In this document: piece by piece, positions 33,712 through 43,414 of the stretch
Layout: the number at the start of each line of letters is the position of its first letter
How positions within the stretch are numbered: position 1 is the first letter of the stretch
Assembly (NCBI GenBank): GCA_001516025.1
Contig: LOEU01000025.1
Coordinates: forward strand, 62,001-126,000
DNA length: 64,000 nucleotides
Direction of reading: 5' to 3'
Source of the DNA: a bacterium BRH_c32
Lineage (GTDB): Bacteria; Bacteroidota; Ignavibacteria; Ignavibacteriales; Melioribacteraceae
The notes under the pieces: generated by a model
The model's database searches: none
What the model saw: the letters and a program-made list of their open reading frames with translations, nothing else
Told to the model about the DNA's origin: nothing
Made by a program: the position numbers and the translations under genes

Positions 33712-36690
33712 ATGCTTCGTAAGATTTTCTACTTTTTACTACTTCTGGTTTTAATACCTTCACTAGTCGAAGCTGGAACGAAGGGTAGAATCAGGGGTAA
33801 AGTCGTAGATTTGCAAACAGGTGAACCGTTGATCGGTGCGAACGTGATAGTACTTGGTACTTCCACAGGAGCAGCAACCGATATTAATGGCGAATTCCTT
33901 TTGTTAAACTTAGAAGCCGGTACGTATGCAGTTCGTGCCTCGTATCTAGGTTATCAGACAATTACGATTAATAATGTCCGCATTAATGCTGACTTAACAA
34001 CGTATATCGATTTTGAATTACCGAGTGAGGATATTCAAGTTGGTACTGTTGAAATCGTGGCTCAGAAACCATTGGTTCAAAAGGATAACACTAATGCTGT
34101 TCGAATTACGAACAGTGATGATATCGAAGCTTTACCGGTTCGTGGTGTTAATAGCATCATCGGTTTAACGGCCGGTGTAGTTCTCCAGAACGGTAACGTT
34201 TATATTCGTGGTGGTCGTTCTGATGAAGTCGGTTACTATCTTGAAGGTGTTTCAATCACCAATCCGGTAGCCGGTGGACGTGCAGTTTCTATTTCTCAAG
34301 ATGCAGTTGAGGAAATTCAAGTTCAATCCGGTGGTTATACCGCAGAATTCGGTGGTGCTAATGCCGGTATCATTCGTCAAGCTCTTAAATCAGGTGGTAC
34401 TCAATTAAAAGCTAGTCTTGAATATATTACCGATAACGTCGGTTTCTCAAGCAAAGATAAAGCTTTTGATGGTGAAAAAAGATTAGGTGCTTATTGGTGG
34501 GGTTATAATGAAATGAGTGCTGTTCTTTCAGGTCCTCTTTTCGATAATAGATTTAAATTCTTTACAAACTTTAATTATGTTTATACAAAAGACGGCGCAG
34601 GTCAAAAACCGGGCGTTAACGTTGGTATTATTGGCGATCCTGTTTCTTTGGATACCATTAATTTTGTATATCCTGCAGGTCCACAAAGAAATGTTGCTGC
34701 TAATTCTTATACTTATGTAGCAACTTTAAACATGGATTTCCAACCTGTTATGTTTAGATTATCAGGTACCTATACAGCAGGCAATAGCCAGCAAGGTGGC
34801 GGTGGAGTTCAAGGTTTCTTGCAAACTCGTCTTGGAAAAAATGAAAACTCAAATGGTGCTTTCTCTGTTAAAATGACTCATGTACTCAGCCCTTCGATGT
34901 ATTATGAATTGAATGCCGGATACTACACACAAAAAAGCGAAACATTTGATCAAGCATTAAAAGATAATTATTGGGCTTATGGCGATTCAGTTGCAAACGC
35001 TGAAGCCGGTTGGACTATTCCTAGAACTCAACGTGATTATGAAACTGGAAGAATTGGTCGTTATACTACTCCAAGAAGTCTTAACGTAATGGGCTTTACA
35101 TTCACTCAGGATGGTGCTGTTCCTGTAAACTATTCACAGTTTAGCAGAAGCAGTATGTCATTTGGCGGTGCTTTAACTTTCTTAATTGGCAAAGTACATT
35201 CATTCAAAATCGGTGGTGACTACCAACAATATACTCTCAGAACATGGAGTGTTGGCTCACAATCAACTTTTGCAGGTAAAGTAAATCAATTCCAGATTGC
35301 TAATCCTAATGCATCTGCTGATCAACTTCAAAATATGAAGAGACAATTATTATTAACCGGTGGTGTTAATAACTATGGTTTTGATGTTTTTGGAAATGAA
35401 ACAGATGAAGAAGGTTTTTCGGCTCCTCATAAACCTGTATTCGCTTCTGCATTTATTCAAGATAGAATTGAATATGAAGATCTTATCATCAACGCAGGTT
35501 TGAGATATGATTATATCGATATTGATAACCTAACTTTCGCTAATCCTGCAAGACCTGATGATGGTATTGATCCTACAACAGGTGAGTTGGATATGAAAGG
35601 TTGGTCCAAAGTTCCTACATTCAGTTCTGTTAGTCCTAGAATAGGTTTTTCATTCCCAATTACAGATAAGACTGTATTCCATGCACAGTTTGGTAAATTC
35701 ATTCAACAGCCACAGCTATCTACCGCTTATCGCGGATATTATAGAATCGGCTTTGAAGTTAAAGGTGGTTTCTTTATTCCTGACGCTGCGGGCAGCAACA
35801 TCCGTCCGACAAGAACTACTCAGTATGAATTAGGGTTCACTCAACAATTAACCGATTTCATGGCTTTCGATTTAACAGGTTATTATAGAGATATCAAAGA
35901 TCAGGTAGTTTATACTAATGTTGGTGTTGATAGAAATTCTGCTTTCCAGAATTATAATGCATTAACAAATGGCGATTTCGCTACAACTAAAGGTGTGGAA
36001 CTATCATTAAATATGAGAAGATATGAAAGAGTTTCTCTAAATGCTTCTCTATCTTTCCAAGATGCAAAAGGTACAGGATCTAATCCTTATTCTTCAACCG
36101 GTATCGTTGGTTCTCCGCTTGATGGTGTAACTATATTTAATCCTAAATATATTTCTCCTCTTACTTTCAATAACTCATTGAGAGGAAACATAAACGTTGA
36201 TTATAGATTTGGAGTCGATGATGGTCCTGCTATATTAAATGAATTTGGTGTTTCAGCTCTTGTTACATTTAATTCAGGTCACCCATTCACTCGTGGTATA
36301 GGAAGTCTTCAAGCTGAAACTGATGCTCGTTCAAGACAACCAATTGAAGCTCTTAATGCTTCTATTACACCAAGTGAATTCCAAGTTGATTTAAGAATCG
36401 ATAAAACTATCCGTCTATTCGATAAATTATCTTTGAATATCTATGTATTCGTAATTAACTTATTCGATACAAAGAACGTAAGAAACGTATTCTTAAGATC
36501 AGGTTCACCTGAAGATGACGCTGTAATATCAGATCCTGAATTATCAGCTCAATTATTGTCTTTATATGGCGATAGATATATCGATCTATATAAGGCAATT
36601 AATATCGATTATCAGAATGGATATGGTGGAGACGGATCACTTTGGGGTCCTCCGCGTCAAATTCGTTTAGGTTTCAGATTGGAATACTAA
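33712..36690 (+). CDS. TonB-dependent receptor with N-terminal carboxypeptidase-regulatory-like domain
   Basis: A 992-residue outer-membrane protein. After a signal peptide (ending near LVEA) comes a CarboxypepD_reg-like domain at about 27-112 (GKVVDLQTGEPLIGANVIV, ATDINGEFLLLNL). A plug domain follows at about 115-230 (LPVRGVNSIIGLTAGVVLQN, YIRGGRSDEVGYYLEGV, VEEIQVQSGGYTAEFGGANA) and then a long beta-barrel ending QIRLGFRLEY. Such receptors import ligands with energy from TonB/ExbBD or act as surface scaffolds. No SusD-like partner follows; instead a T9SS-exported protein and a PorV-like barrel do. It ends 32 bases before the next gene, in an operon of three. Confidence 0.93.
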   Translation: MLRKIFYFLLLLVLIPSLVEAGTKGRIRGKVVDLQTGEPLIGANVIVLGTSTGAATDINGEFLLLNLEAGTYAVRASYLGYQTITINNVRINADLTTYIDFELPSEDIQVGTVEIVAQKPLVQKDNTNAVRITNSDDIEALPVRGVNSIIGLTAGVVLQNGNVYIRGGRSDEVGYYLEGVSITNPVAGGRAVSISQDAVEEIQVQSGGYTAEFGGANAGIIRQALKSGGTQLKASLEYITDNVGFSSKDKAFDGEKRLGAYWWGYNEMSAVLSGPLFDNRFKFFTNFNYVYTKDGAGQKPGVNVGIIGDPVSLDTINFVYPAGPQRNVAANSYTYVATLNMDFQPVMFRLSGTYTAGNSQQGGGGVQGFLQTRLGKNENSNGAFSVKMTHVLSPSMYYELNAGYYTQKSETFDQALKDNYWAYGDSVANAEAGWTIPRTQRDYETGRIGRYTTPRSLNVMGFTFTQDGAVPVNYSQFSRSSMSFGGALTFLIGKVHSFKIGGDYQQYTLRTWSVGSQSTFAGKVNQFQIANPNASADQLQNMKRQLLLTGGVNNYGFDVFGNETDEEGFSAPHKPVFASAFIQDRIEYEDLIINAGLRYDYIDIDNLTFANPARPDDGIDPTTGELDMKGWSKVPTFSSVSPRIGFSFPITDKTVFHAQFGKFIQQPQLSTAYRGYYRIGFEVKGGFFIPDAAGSNIRPTRTTQYELGFTQQLTDFMAFDLTGYYRDIKDQVVYTNVGVDRNSAFQNYNALTNGDFATTKGVELSLNMRRYERVSLNASLSFQDAKGTGSNPYSSTGIVGSPLDGVTIFNPKYISPLTFNNSLRGNINVDYRFGVDDGPAILNEFGVSALVTFNSGHPFTRGIGSLQAETDARSRQPIEALNASITPSEFQVDLRIDKTIRLFDKLSLNIYVFVINLFDTKNVRNVFLRSGSPEDDAVISDPELSAQLLSLYGDRYIDLYKAINIDYQNGYGGDGSLWGPPRQIRLGFRLEY

Positions 36691-36722
36691 AAAGTTTTTG
36701 AAAAATTAATTGGAGTTTAAAC

Positions 36723-39700
36723 ATGAACAAAAAGGTTTTTAGAATACTGAATATCTTGCTTATTCTAGTGGTGTTCTCCGCCTTATCTATTTACGCTAAG
36801 GGTGGTGGTGATAAGAAAACTTCACCATTGCGAAAAGCTAATGGAGAACCTTCTTATACAAGATTCAATATAAATAATATTTCTACATGGATTAAGAATG
36901 ACGGTGAATCTGATATTAACCAAAATGGTAATTCAGGTCTCGTTTATCCTAAAGGAAGTAATAGAACTGCTGTATTCCAGTCAGGGTTCTTATGGGGTGG
37001 TAAAGTTGATGGTCAGATTCGCGTAGGCGGTTCTGTTTATCGTCAAGGTACCGTTCCCGGTAGAGTCGTTAATGGTGCTGCAGTCAATCCAAATGATCCT
37101 GATGTTAGAATTTATAGAGTTAGACGTGATTATCTAACCGGTGATCTTTCTCCTGAAGTTGCTGATGGTGATGGCGCTAATCAGGATGAAGTAAAAGCTC
37201 AATATGAAAAAGATTGGATGGAATGGCCTGCTTCTCAGGGTGCTCCTTATGAGGATATGGATGCTAATGGATCTTATGATCCTACCGTAGATATCCCAGG
37301 TGTTCCCGGTGCTGATCAAACAATCTGGTTTGTTTGTAACGATTTTGATGCTGCTACTACTGACTTTATGTACGGTTCATTACCTATGGGTATTGAAGAG
37401 CAAGCAACAATTTGGGGTTACAAAGCTATTGGTGCTTTAGGTAATATGTTCTTTAGAAAATATTTAATTATTAATAAAAATTTACAACAGAAAGCTTTCA
37501 CAGATATGTATGTATCGATGTGGTCTGATCCTGATATTGGTAATGCAAGTGATGACTTTGCAGGTTGCGATACTACACTTAGTTTAGGTTATTCTTATAA
37601 TGGTGGCGCTAATGATGCTGTTTATGGAACAACCGTTCCTGCAGCAGGATTTGACTTTTTCCAAGGTCCATTAGTTGCCGGTACTCCTGAAGATACAGCT
37701 ATTTTTAAAGGTAAATATATGCCGGGAATGAAAAATCTTCCTATGACATCTTTTTACTTCTTTATTAATGGCGATAACGTTTATACAGATCCTGCACAAG
37801 GTATTTATGAAACCGGTACTTTAGGTTTCTATAACCTTTTTGAAGGAAAAATCTCAACAACAGGTCAACCATTCGTTAATCCTGTTACTTCAGTGCCTAC
37901 ACCATTCACACTATCCGGTGACCCGGTAACAGGTCAAGGTTGGGTTGATGGTCTTTTACATTCACCCGGCGATCGTCGTATTGGTATGGCTTCAGGTCCT
38001 TTCAATATGGCTTATGGCGATACTCAAGAAATCGTTGTTGCTGAAATTCTTGCCGGTGGTACTGCAGGAATTGACCGTTTAACAGCTATCACAGTATTAA
38101 AGGATTATGATATAGCAGCACAGTTTGCTTATGATAATTTCTTTAATTTACCAAAAGCTCCACAACAGCCAAAAGTAGTTTATTCCGGTTTAGATAATGA
38201 AATTATCTTAAGCTGGGGCGGTGATGCTGATGTTGTTGCTTTAACTGAAGGTTATTCTAAATTGGGATACGAATTTGAAGGTTATAATGTATATCAATTA
38301 CCAACACGTAATTCATTGCCTTCTCAAGCAAAAAGAGTAGCAACTTTTGACGTGGTTAATGATGTTAAAATTATTATCGATAAAGCATTTGATCCGGTTG
38401 CCGGCGTTCCGGTAGATCAAGTTGTTGCTATGGGTAGTGATTCAGGCATTAAACGTTATGTTGATATTAAAACAGATGCTTTCAAAAGTAATCTTCCATT
38501 CAATAATGGACAGAAATATTATTTTGCAGTAACATCTTATGCATATAATCCGGATCCTCCTTTTGGTACAAAGATTCTTGAAAACCAGATGGAAATATTT
38601 GAAGTGATTCCTAAATCACCAAATCCGGGTGTTCGCTTTGAAACAGAACCGGGTGCTGTTGTTGCAGTTACTCACTCAGCCGGTCCTAGCCAGGGTGTTG
38701 CTGAAGTAAAAGTTGTTGATCCTTCTTTGGTTACCGGAAATAAGTATAAAATAACTTTCCAAGAAGATGATCATGCACATGTAACATATACTATTACAAA
38801 CGTTACAACCGGTAAAGTTAAAGCAGCTGGCATAGAACAAAACCTAGCAGATGCTTCTCCATTAGTTGACGGTGTTCAAGTATTGGTTAATGGTCCTGAA
38901 CCGGGTATTATTGATATAAAGGAATTAGAAGGCGATGTTGTTAAAGATGCAAGAGTAGGTATAACACCTGCCGGTGCAAGCTTAGGTCCAAATGGTTATA
39001 TCTTGAGTAATAGAGCAGGTGATGTCAACTTACCAAGGTCTGCTTTTGATTATGATAGATTTGACTACTGGGGTGCTGATGATGTAATTATCGATTTCAG
39101 CCAAAAATCTTTAGCTTATAGTTATATAAATGAAGATATTTATAAGAGTACTGCAACCGGTGAAGTTCAGTACCTTCCGTTTGCAATATATCGTATTATG
39201 TTCCCTACAATGCAAAAAATCAGATTATTCGTCGGTTTCCAAGATGCTGATGGTGACAAAGTATGGTCAATCGATCCTGCAGGAACACGTGATGTAAACT
39301 GGCATAAACCAAACTACGAATATATATTCGCATGGCAAGGTTATGATGCTGCAGGTAAAGAAATCAGTTATGATCCTGCAAAAGAAGCTCAGTATTTAGC
39401 TGATAACGATCTTTTTGTCTCAGCTAATATTACATGGGGTGCTTCTACAGGTGAATTTACTTATCCTTATTTAACAAATACTTTATTTGTTATGTACACT
39501 GCAACCGCTAAATTACCGGATGCAAATAGACAAATTAGATTCTATACAACTAAACCAAATTCTCCTGCTGACGTATTTGAATTTACAGCTCCTTCTGTAG
39601 TAGTAGATCCTAACTTAGCTAAAGAAGACGTTGAGAAAATTAACGTATTCCCAAATCCTTACTATGGTATCAACTCACAGGAACTCAACAAATACCAGAG

Positions 39701-39950
39701 ATTCGTTACATTCAATCATTTACCTTCTAAGGCTACACTTCGTATATTCAACTTAGCAGGTCAATTGGTTAGAACTATCGAGAAAGCTGATCCTAACAGT
39801 CAATTTGAAAGATGGACTTTGACAAATGAATCAGACCTACCCGTAGCAAGCGGTCTTTATATAGTACATGTTGATATGCCTGATCTCGGAACTACCAAGG
39901 TATTGAAAGTAGCTATTATTCAAGAACAACAGATTCTGGATAGATTCTAA
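36723..39950 (+). CDS. Large secreted protein with T9SS type A C-terminal sorting domain
   Basis: A 1075-residue exported protein. It has a signal peptide (about 1-25, ending LSIYA) and a long beta-rich body with no enzyme motif that I recognise; a stretch near residue 480-620 resembles fibronectin-like modules (QPKVVYSGLDNEIILSWGG, YFAVTSYAYNPDPP). The last about 85 residues are a type IX secretion sorting domain: INVFPNPYYG, ATLRIFNLAGQLVRTIEK, LPVASGLYIVHVD and KVLKVAIIQ. It should cross the outer membrane through T9SS and be anchored or released. Its neighbours suggest that it works with the receptor at the cell surface. Confidence 0.9.
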   Translation: MNKKVFRILNILLILVVFSALSIYAKGGGDKKTSPLRKANGEPSYTRFNINNISTWIKNDGESDINQNGNSGLVYPKGSNRTAVFQSGFLWGGKVDGQIRVGGSVYRQGTVPGRVVNGAAVNPNDPDVRIYRVRRDYLTGDLSPEVADGDGANQDEVKAQYEKDWMEWPASQGAPYEDMDANGSYDPTVDIPGVPGADQTIWFVCNDFDAATTDFMYGSLPMGIEEQATIWGYKAIGALGNMFFRKYLIINKNLQQKAFTDMYVSMWSDPDIGNASDDFAGCDTTLSLGYSYNGGANDAVYGTTVPAAGFDFFQGPLVAGTPEDTAIFKGKYMPGMKNLPMTSFYFFINGDNVYTDPAQGIYETGTLGFYNLFEGKISTTGQPFVNPVTSVPTPFTLSGDPVTGQGWVDGLLHSPGDRRIGMASGPFNMAYGDTQEIVVAEILAGGTAGIDRLTAITVLKDYDIAAQFAYDNFFNLPKAPQQPKVVYSGLDNEIILSWGGDADVVALTEGYSKLGYEFEGYNVYQLPTRNSLPSQAKRVATFDVVNDVKIIIDKAFDPVAGVPVDQVVAMGSDSGIKRYVDIKTDAFKSNLPFNNGQKYYFAVTSYAYNPDPPFGTKILENQMEIFEVIPKSPNPGVRFETEPGAVVAVTHSAGPSQGVAEVKVVDPSLVTGNKYKITFQEDDHAHVTYTITNVTTGKVKAAGIEQNLADASPLVDGVQVLVNGPEPGIIDIKELEGDVVKDARVGITPAGASLGPNGYILSNRAGDVNLPRSAFDYDRFDYWGADDVIIDFSQKSLAYSYINEDIYKSTATGEVQYLPFAIYRIMFPTMQKIRLFVGFQDADGDKVWSIDPAGTRDVNWHKPNYEYIFAWQGYDAAGKEISYDPAKEAQYLADNDLFVSANITWGASTGEFTYPYLTNTLFVMYTATAKLPDANRQIRFYTTKPNSPADVFEFTAPSVVVDPNLAKEDVEKINVFPNPYYGINSQELNKYQRFVTFNHLPSKATLRIFNLAGQLVRTIEKADPNSQFERWTLTNESDLPVASGLYIVHVDMPDLGTTKVLKVAIIQEQQILDRF

Positions 39951-39971
39951 AAATTGAGGGAGACTAAAAAA

Positions 39972-41003
39972 ATGAAGAAAATAAAATTAATCAACTATCT
40001 TCTCATCTTAACGGTGTTTGCCTCCAGTTCGATTTTTGCTGGTGGTGGTAACCGTAATGGTACTGCAGGTGCTACTCAGTTATTGATACCTGTTGGTGCA
40101 AGAGGAGTCGCTATGAGCGGTGCTTCGCTTGTAGGTGCCAAAGGACTAGAAGCTTTGTATTGGAATCCGGCTAACTTAGTTAGATCTGAAACTAATACTA
40201 GTGTTCTTTTCTCACAGATGAATTACATTGCCGATATCGGCGTTACTTATGGTGCAGTTTCTGCTAATATCGAAGGTTTTGGTGCTTTAGCTTTCAGTAT
40301 CAAATCTCTTGATATTGGTGATATTCCTATTACTACCAATACTAATCCTGATGGTACAGGTCAGAATTTTACACCTAGCTTTGTTACTGTTGGTGTTACT
40401 TATTCAAGAATGCTTTCTGATAGAATCTCTTTCGGTGTTACAGGTAACTTTATCTCTGAAAGATTAGATCTAGTAAGCACTTCAGGTATTGCATTTAACG
40501 TTGGTATCGCTTATCAGAACTTAGCTAACGTTAATGGTCTTAGCTTTGCAGTTGTTATTAAAAACTTAGGTCCTCAAATGAAATATGATGGATCAGGTCT
40601 TAATATCAATGCAGTTGCTCCTGACCTTACAAGACCACAGCAGCTTTATAAAATTGATGCAGCTCCTTTTGAATTGCCATCAACTTTGGAACTCGGCTTT
40701 GGTTATGAATATGCTCTTAACGAAGTTAATAGCGTTCAATTAAATGGTGTTTTCCAAAACAGTAACTTCTATGGTGATGAATATAAACTCGGTGCTGAAT
40801 ATTCATACGATAACTTATTCTTCGTTCGCGGCGGTTACATGTTACTTCCTGAATTAGATAAAGAAGCTAATATCTATGGTCTTACCGCAGGTGTTGGTCT
40901 TAATTATAATTTAGGCGGCGTTGGATTTAAGTTTGACTATGCTTTCAGACAAACTGACATCTTTGATGATAACCATGTATTTACAGTTCAACTCGGATTC
41001 TAA
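39972..41003 (+). CDS. PorV/PorQ-family outer-membrane beta-barrel protein
   Basis: A 343-residue FadL-like barrel. The signal peptide ends near SSIFA. The family's first-strand motif follows: GATQLLIPVGARGVAMSGAS then GLEALYWNPANL. The C-terminus FDYAFRQTDIFDDNHVFTVQ with final F is barrel-like. PorV in Porphyromonas shuttles T9SS cargo to the sortase-like attachment complex, and PorQ-like proteins are related. I chose the ATG that starts the signal peptide and has GAGGGA nine to fourteen bases before it. It closes the receptor and exported-protein operon before a strong terminator. Confidence 0.9.
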   Translation: MKKIKLINYLLILTVFASSSIFAGGGNRNGTAGATQLLIPVGARGVAMSGASLVGAKGLEALYWNPANLVRSETNTSVLFSQMNYIADIGVTYGAVSANIEGFGALAFSIKSLDIGDIPITTNTNPDGTGQNFTPSFVTVGVTYSRMLSDRISFGVTGNFISERLDLVSTSGIAFNVGIAYQNLANVNGLSFAVVIKNLGPQMKYDGSGLNINAVAPDLTRPQQLYKIDAAPFELPSTLELGFGYEYALNEVNSVQLNGVFQNSNFYGDEYKLGAEYSYDNLFFVRGGYMLLPELDKEANIYGLTAGVGLNYNLGGVGFKFDYAFRQTDIFDDNHVFTVQLGF

Positions 41004-41032
41004 TTCTTTACTGTGATATATGTATTGTTTTT

Positions 41033-41068
41033 GCAAAGCCCTCCATTAAAAGAGGGCTTTGCTTTTTT
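41033..41068 (+). terminator. Rho-independent terminator after the PorV-like gene
   Basis: GCAAAGCCCTC and GAGGGCTTTGC form a perfect 11-pair GC-rich stem with an eight-base loop, followed by six T. It ends the receptor, T9SS-protein and barrel operon. Confidence 0.95.
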
Positions 41069-41158
41069 AAAAAATGTAAAATTTTTTGCATTGTATTTCT
41101 ATTCGTGTTTATTTAATTATAAAACAGTATTTTAAACTATATTTTTTAAGGGATTATT

Positions 41159-42535
41159 ATGAGAAAACAAATACTCGTTTTATTGCTTCTTTTTACATCT
41201 TCGCTAAGTTTTGCCCAAACTGAACTTCAGTTTGAATTTGATTTCGCACGCTTCAAGTATGATAATCAAACAACATACTTAGAATTTTATTATGAGCTTT
41301 CTCCTCGTTATATGAAAATTCAGAAAACTGAATCAGGATTCATGTACGAAGCAATCGTCCATGTAGAATTAAAAAATGAAGACACTCAAGAATTTATTAT
41401 TAATCGAGATTGGAAAATCCAAAGTGCTCTTATGGATACTTCTACCGTGAGCTTAAGTAAGAGTTTACTTGGATCATTTGGTATTGGTGTAAAACCGGGC
41501 AATTATTCAATTTTAGTTAATGCTTATGACTCCAATAACAAATATCTTTCTAAATCAATCAGCGAAAATGTCAAAATAGATGAATATTTTGCTGATAAAT
41601 TTGGAATTAGTGATATTCAAATCGCTACCAATATTAAACATGATGGAGTTGATACTTTATCAATATTTTATAAAAATACTTTGGAAGTATTCCCAAATCC
41701 AAGTATGCTTTTTTCTAATCTTTCTCCGGTTCTTTTTTATTATACTGAATTATATAATCTAAACCTTTCTGACGGCACAAAAGATTTTACTTTAGAAAAA
41801 ACTTTGTATAATAGTCGAGGTTTATCTGTATATCGTACCAAAAAACCGATTAAACAAAGTCCAAATGCAGTAGTCGATTATGGTGTGATTAATTTATCAC
41901 GATATCCTACTGATTCCTATAATTTAATATTGACCTTGGTTGATCCGATTGAAAACCAAGCTTATGCTTCATCAAAGCGTTTTTATCTTTATAATCCCGG
42001 TGTTATTGATTCTAGTGAATTAAAATTTAAGGAACTTGGATATATGGGAACAGAGTTCGGTGTATTCTCAACCGAAGATTGTGATAAAATGTTTAAGGAA
42101 ATAAAATATATAGCAACAAAAGCAGAAATAGATAAATACGCCAAAACAGATTCACTTAGCAGCAAAAGAGAATTTTTATATAATTTTTGGGCAAATAGAG
42201 ACCCTGACCCTGCCACTGCCGCTAATGATTTCAAAGATAGTTATATGAAGCGTGTGGATTATGTAAATAGAACTTTCCCGGTTGCTAATAGAGAAGGCTA
42301 CCAGACCGATAGAGGAAGAGTATATTTAATTTATGGCGAGCCGGATCAGAGGGACTTTTTCTCAAGCGAAAGTAGCACTAAACCGTACGAAGTATGGTTC
42401 TATAACTCAATTGAAAATGGTGTTCATTTCTATTTCGGCGATGTAACAGGTTTCGGAAATTTCGAACTTCTTCATTCTACAAAGAGAGGGGAAGTACGGG
42501 ATGATACTTGGCAGAGAAGACTTGGTACATATTAA
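41159..42535 (+). CDS. GWxTD-domain secreted protein
   Basis: A 458-residue exported protein with a signal peptide (ends LSFAQ). The C-terminal third holds the GWxTD-type block: TFPVANREGYQTDRGRVYLI then YGEPDQRD, and KPYEVWFYNSIENGVHFYF. This domain is known by its motif in Ignavibacteria, Fibrobacteres and relatives; its function is unknown. The N-terminal part is beta-rich, with no enzyme motif seen. It starts a new unit after the terminator, 155 bases downstream of the barrel gene. Six bases separate it from the acyltransferase gene, so they may be co-transcribed. Confidence 0.85.
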   Translation: MRKQILVLLLLFTSSLSFAQTELQFEFDFARFKYDNQTTYLEFYYELSPRYMKIQKTESGFMYEAIVHVELKNEDTQEFIINRDWKIQSALMDTSTVSLSKSLLGSFGIGVKPGNYSILVNAYDSNNKYLSKSISENVKIDEYFADKFGISDIQIATNIKHDGVDTLSIFYKNTLEVFPNPSMLFSNLSPVLFYYTELYNLNLSDGTKDFTLEKTLYNSRGLSVYRTKKPIKQSPNAVVDYGVINLSRYPTDSYNLILTLVDPIENQAYASSKRFYLYNPGVIDSSELKFKELGYMGTEFGVFSTEDCDKMFKEIKYIATKAEIDKYAKTDSLSSKREFLYNFWANRDPDPATAANDFKDSYMKRVDYVNRTFPVANREGYQTDRGRVYLIYGEPDQRDFFSSESSTKPYEVWFYNSIENGVHFYFGDVTGFGNFELLHSTKRGEVRDDTWQRRLGTY

Positions 42536-42541
42536 TCAAAA

Positions 42542-43411
42542 TTGAAAAACCTAGTTGAATATATATTATTCCGAGCAATTGGAATTATAATTAGAATTAT
42601 CGGATTGAAAGGGACGCGGGCATTTGGAAAAATGCTCGCTCTTTTTTTATTCTATATCGTCCCAATTCGAAAGGCAGTAGTAATTAATAATCTTAAAATT
42701 GCATTCCCCGAAAAAAACGATTTCGACATTTATAGGATTGCTAAACTTAATTATATCAGCTTCGCAACGACCTTTGCCGAGCTACTTTATGTGCCATCAT
42801 TGACGAAAGAAAGAGTATTAAAAATAAATTCTATTGATAATGTGGAATCACTTATTGCAACTATGGAGCAATCTAAGCGAACGATTATAATGACCGCACA
42901 TTTTGGCAATTGGGAGATTGGATCGCTTTTAATTAGTTCTTTGCTAAATAAAAACATTGCCGTAATGGTTAAACCTCAAAGAAATAATTATGTAAATGAT
43001 TATGTAAATAGATTAAGAGAAAATTTTGGTAATACTACCATACCAACAGGATTGGGAATAAAAGAGATTTATAAAATTCTCCTTACTGGGGGAATTATTG
43101 GAGCAGTTGCAGACCAAAGGGGGCACCCGGACGGATTGAGAATCAATTTTTTTAACCGATCCACATCAATATTCACCGGAGCATTTACTATGGCAGTTAA
43201 ATCCAATGCTCTAATTCTTTTTGCTCTTTTAATAAGAAAACCGGATGGTAATTACCGCCTGGTACATCATGTTATAAATTATGAAACAACTAATAATAAC
43301 CTTGAAGAAAATGTTGCAATCGTATCACGAAAATATTTTGAGCTATTAGAGCATTATGTTAGACAAAATCCGGAACAATGGTTTTGGATGCATAAGATCT
43401 GGAAATATTAG
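42542..43411 (+). CDS. LpxL/HtrB-family lysophospholipid acyltransferase
   Basis: A 289-residue membrane-associated acyltransferase of the late lipid A acylation family. The catalytic motif is TAHFGNWEIGS with H120 and E125 (H-x4-E). AVADQRGHPDGLRINFF and the C-terminal NPEQWFWMHKIWKY are characteristic. It would add a secondary acyl chain to lipid A at the inner membrane, although some homologues acylate other lipids. It begins at TTG; no nearby ATG preserves the N-terminal helix. The heptosyltransferase that follows supports an LPS role. Confidence 0.88.
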   Translation: MKNLVEYILFRAIGIIIRIIGLKGTRAFGKMLALFLFYIVPIRKAVVINNLKIAFPEKNDFDIYRIAKLNYISFATTFAELLYVPSLTKERVLKINSIDNVESLIATMEQSKRTIIMTAHFGNWEIGSLLISSLLNKNIAVMVKPQRNNYVNDYVNRLRENFGNTTIPTGLGIKEIYKILLTGGIIGAVADQRGHPDGLRINFFNRSTSIFTGAFTMAVKSNALILFALLIRKPDGNYRLVHHVINYETTNNNLEENVAIVSRKYFELLEHYVRQNPEQWFWMHKIWKY

Positions 43412-43414
43412 AAT

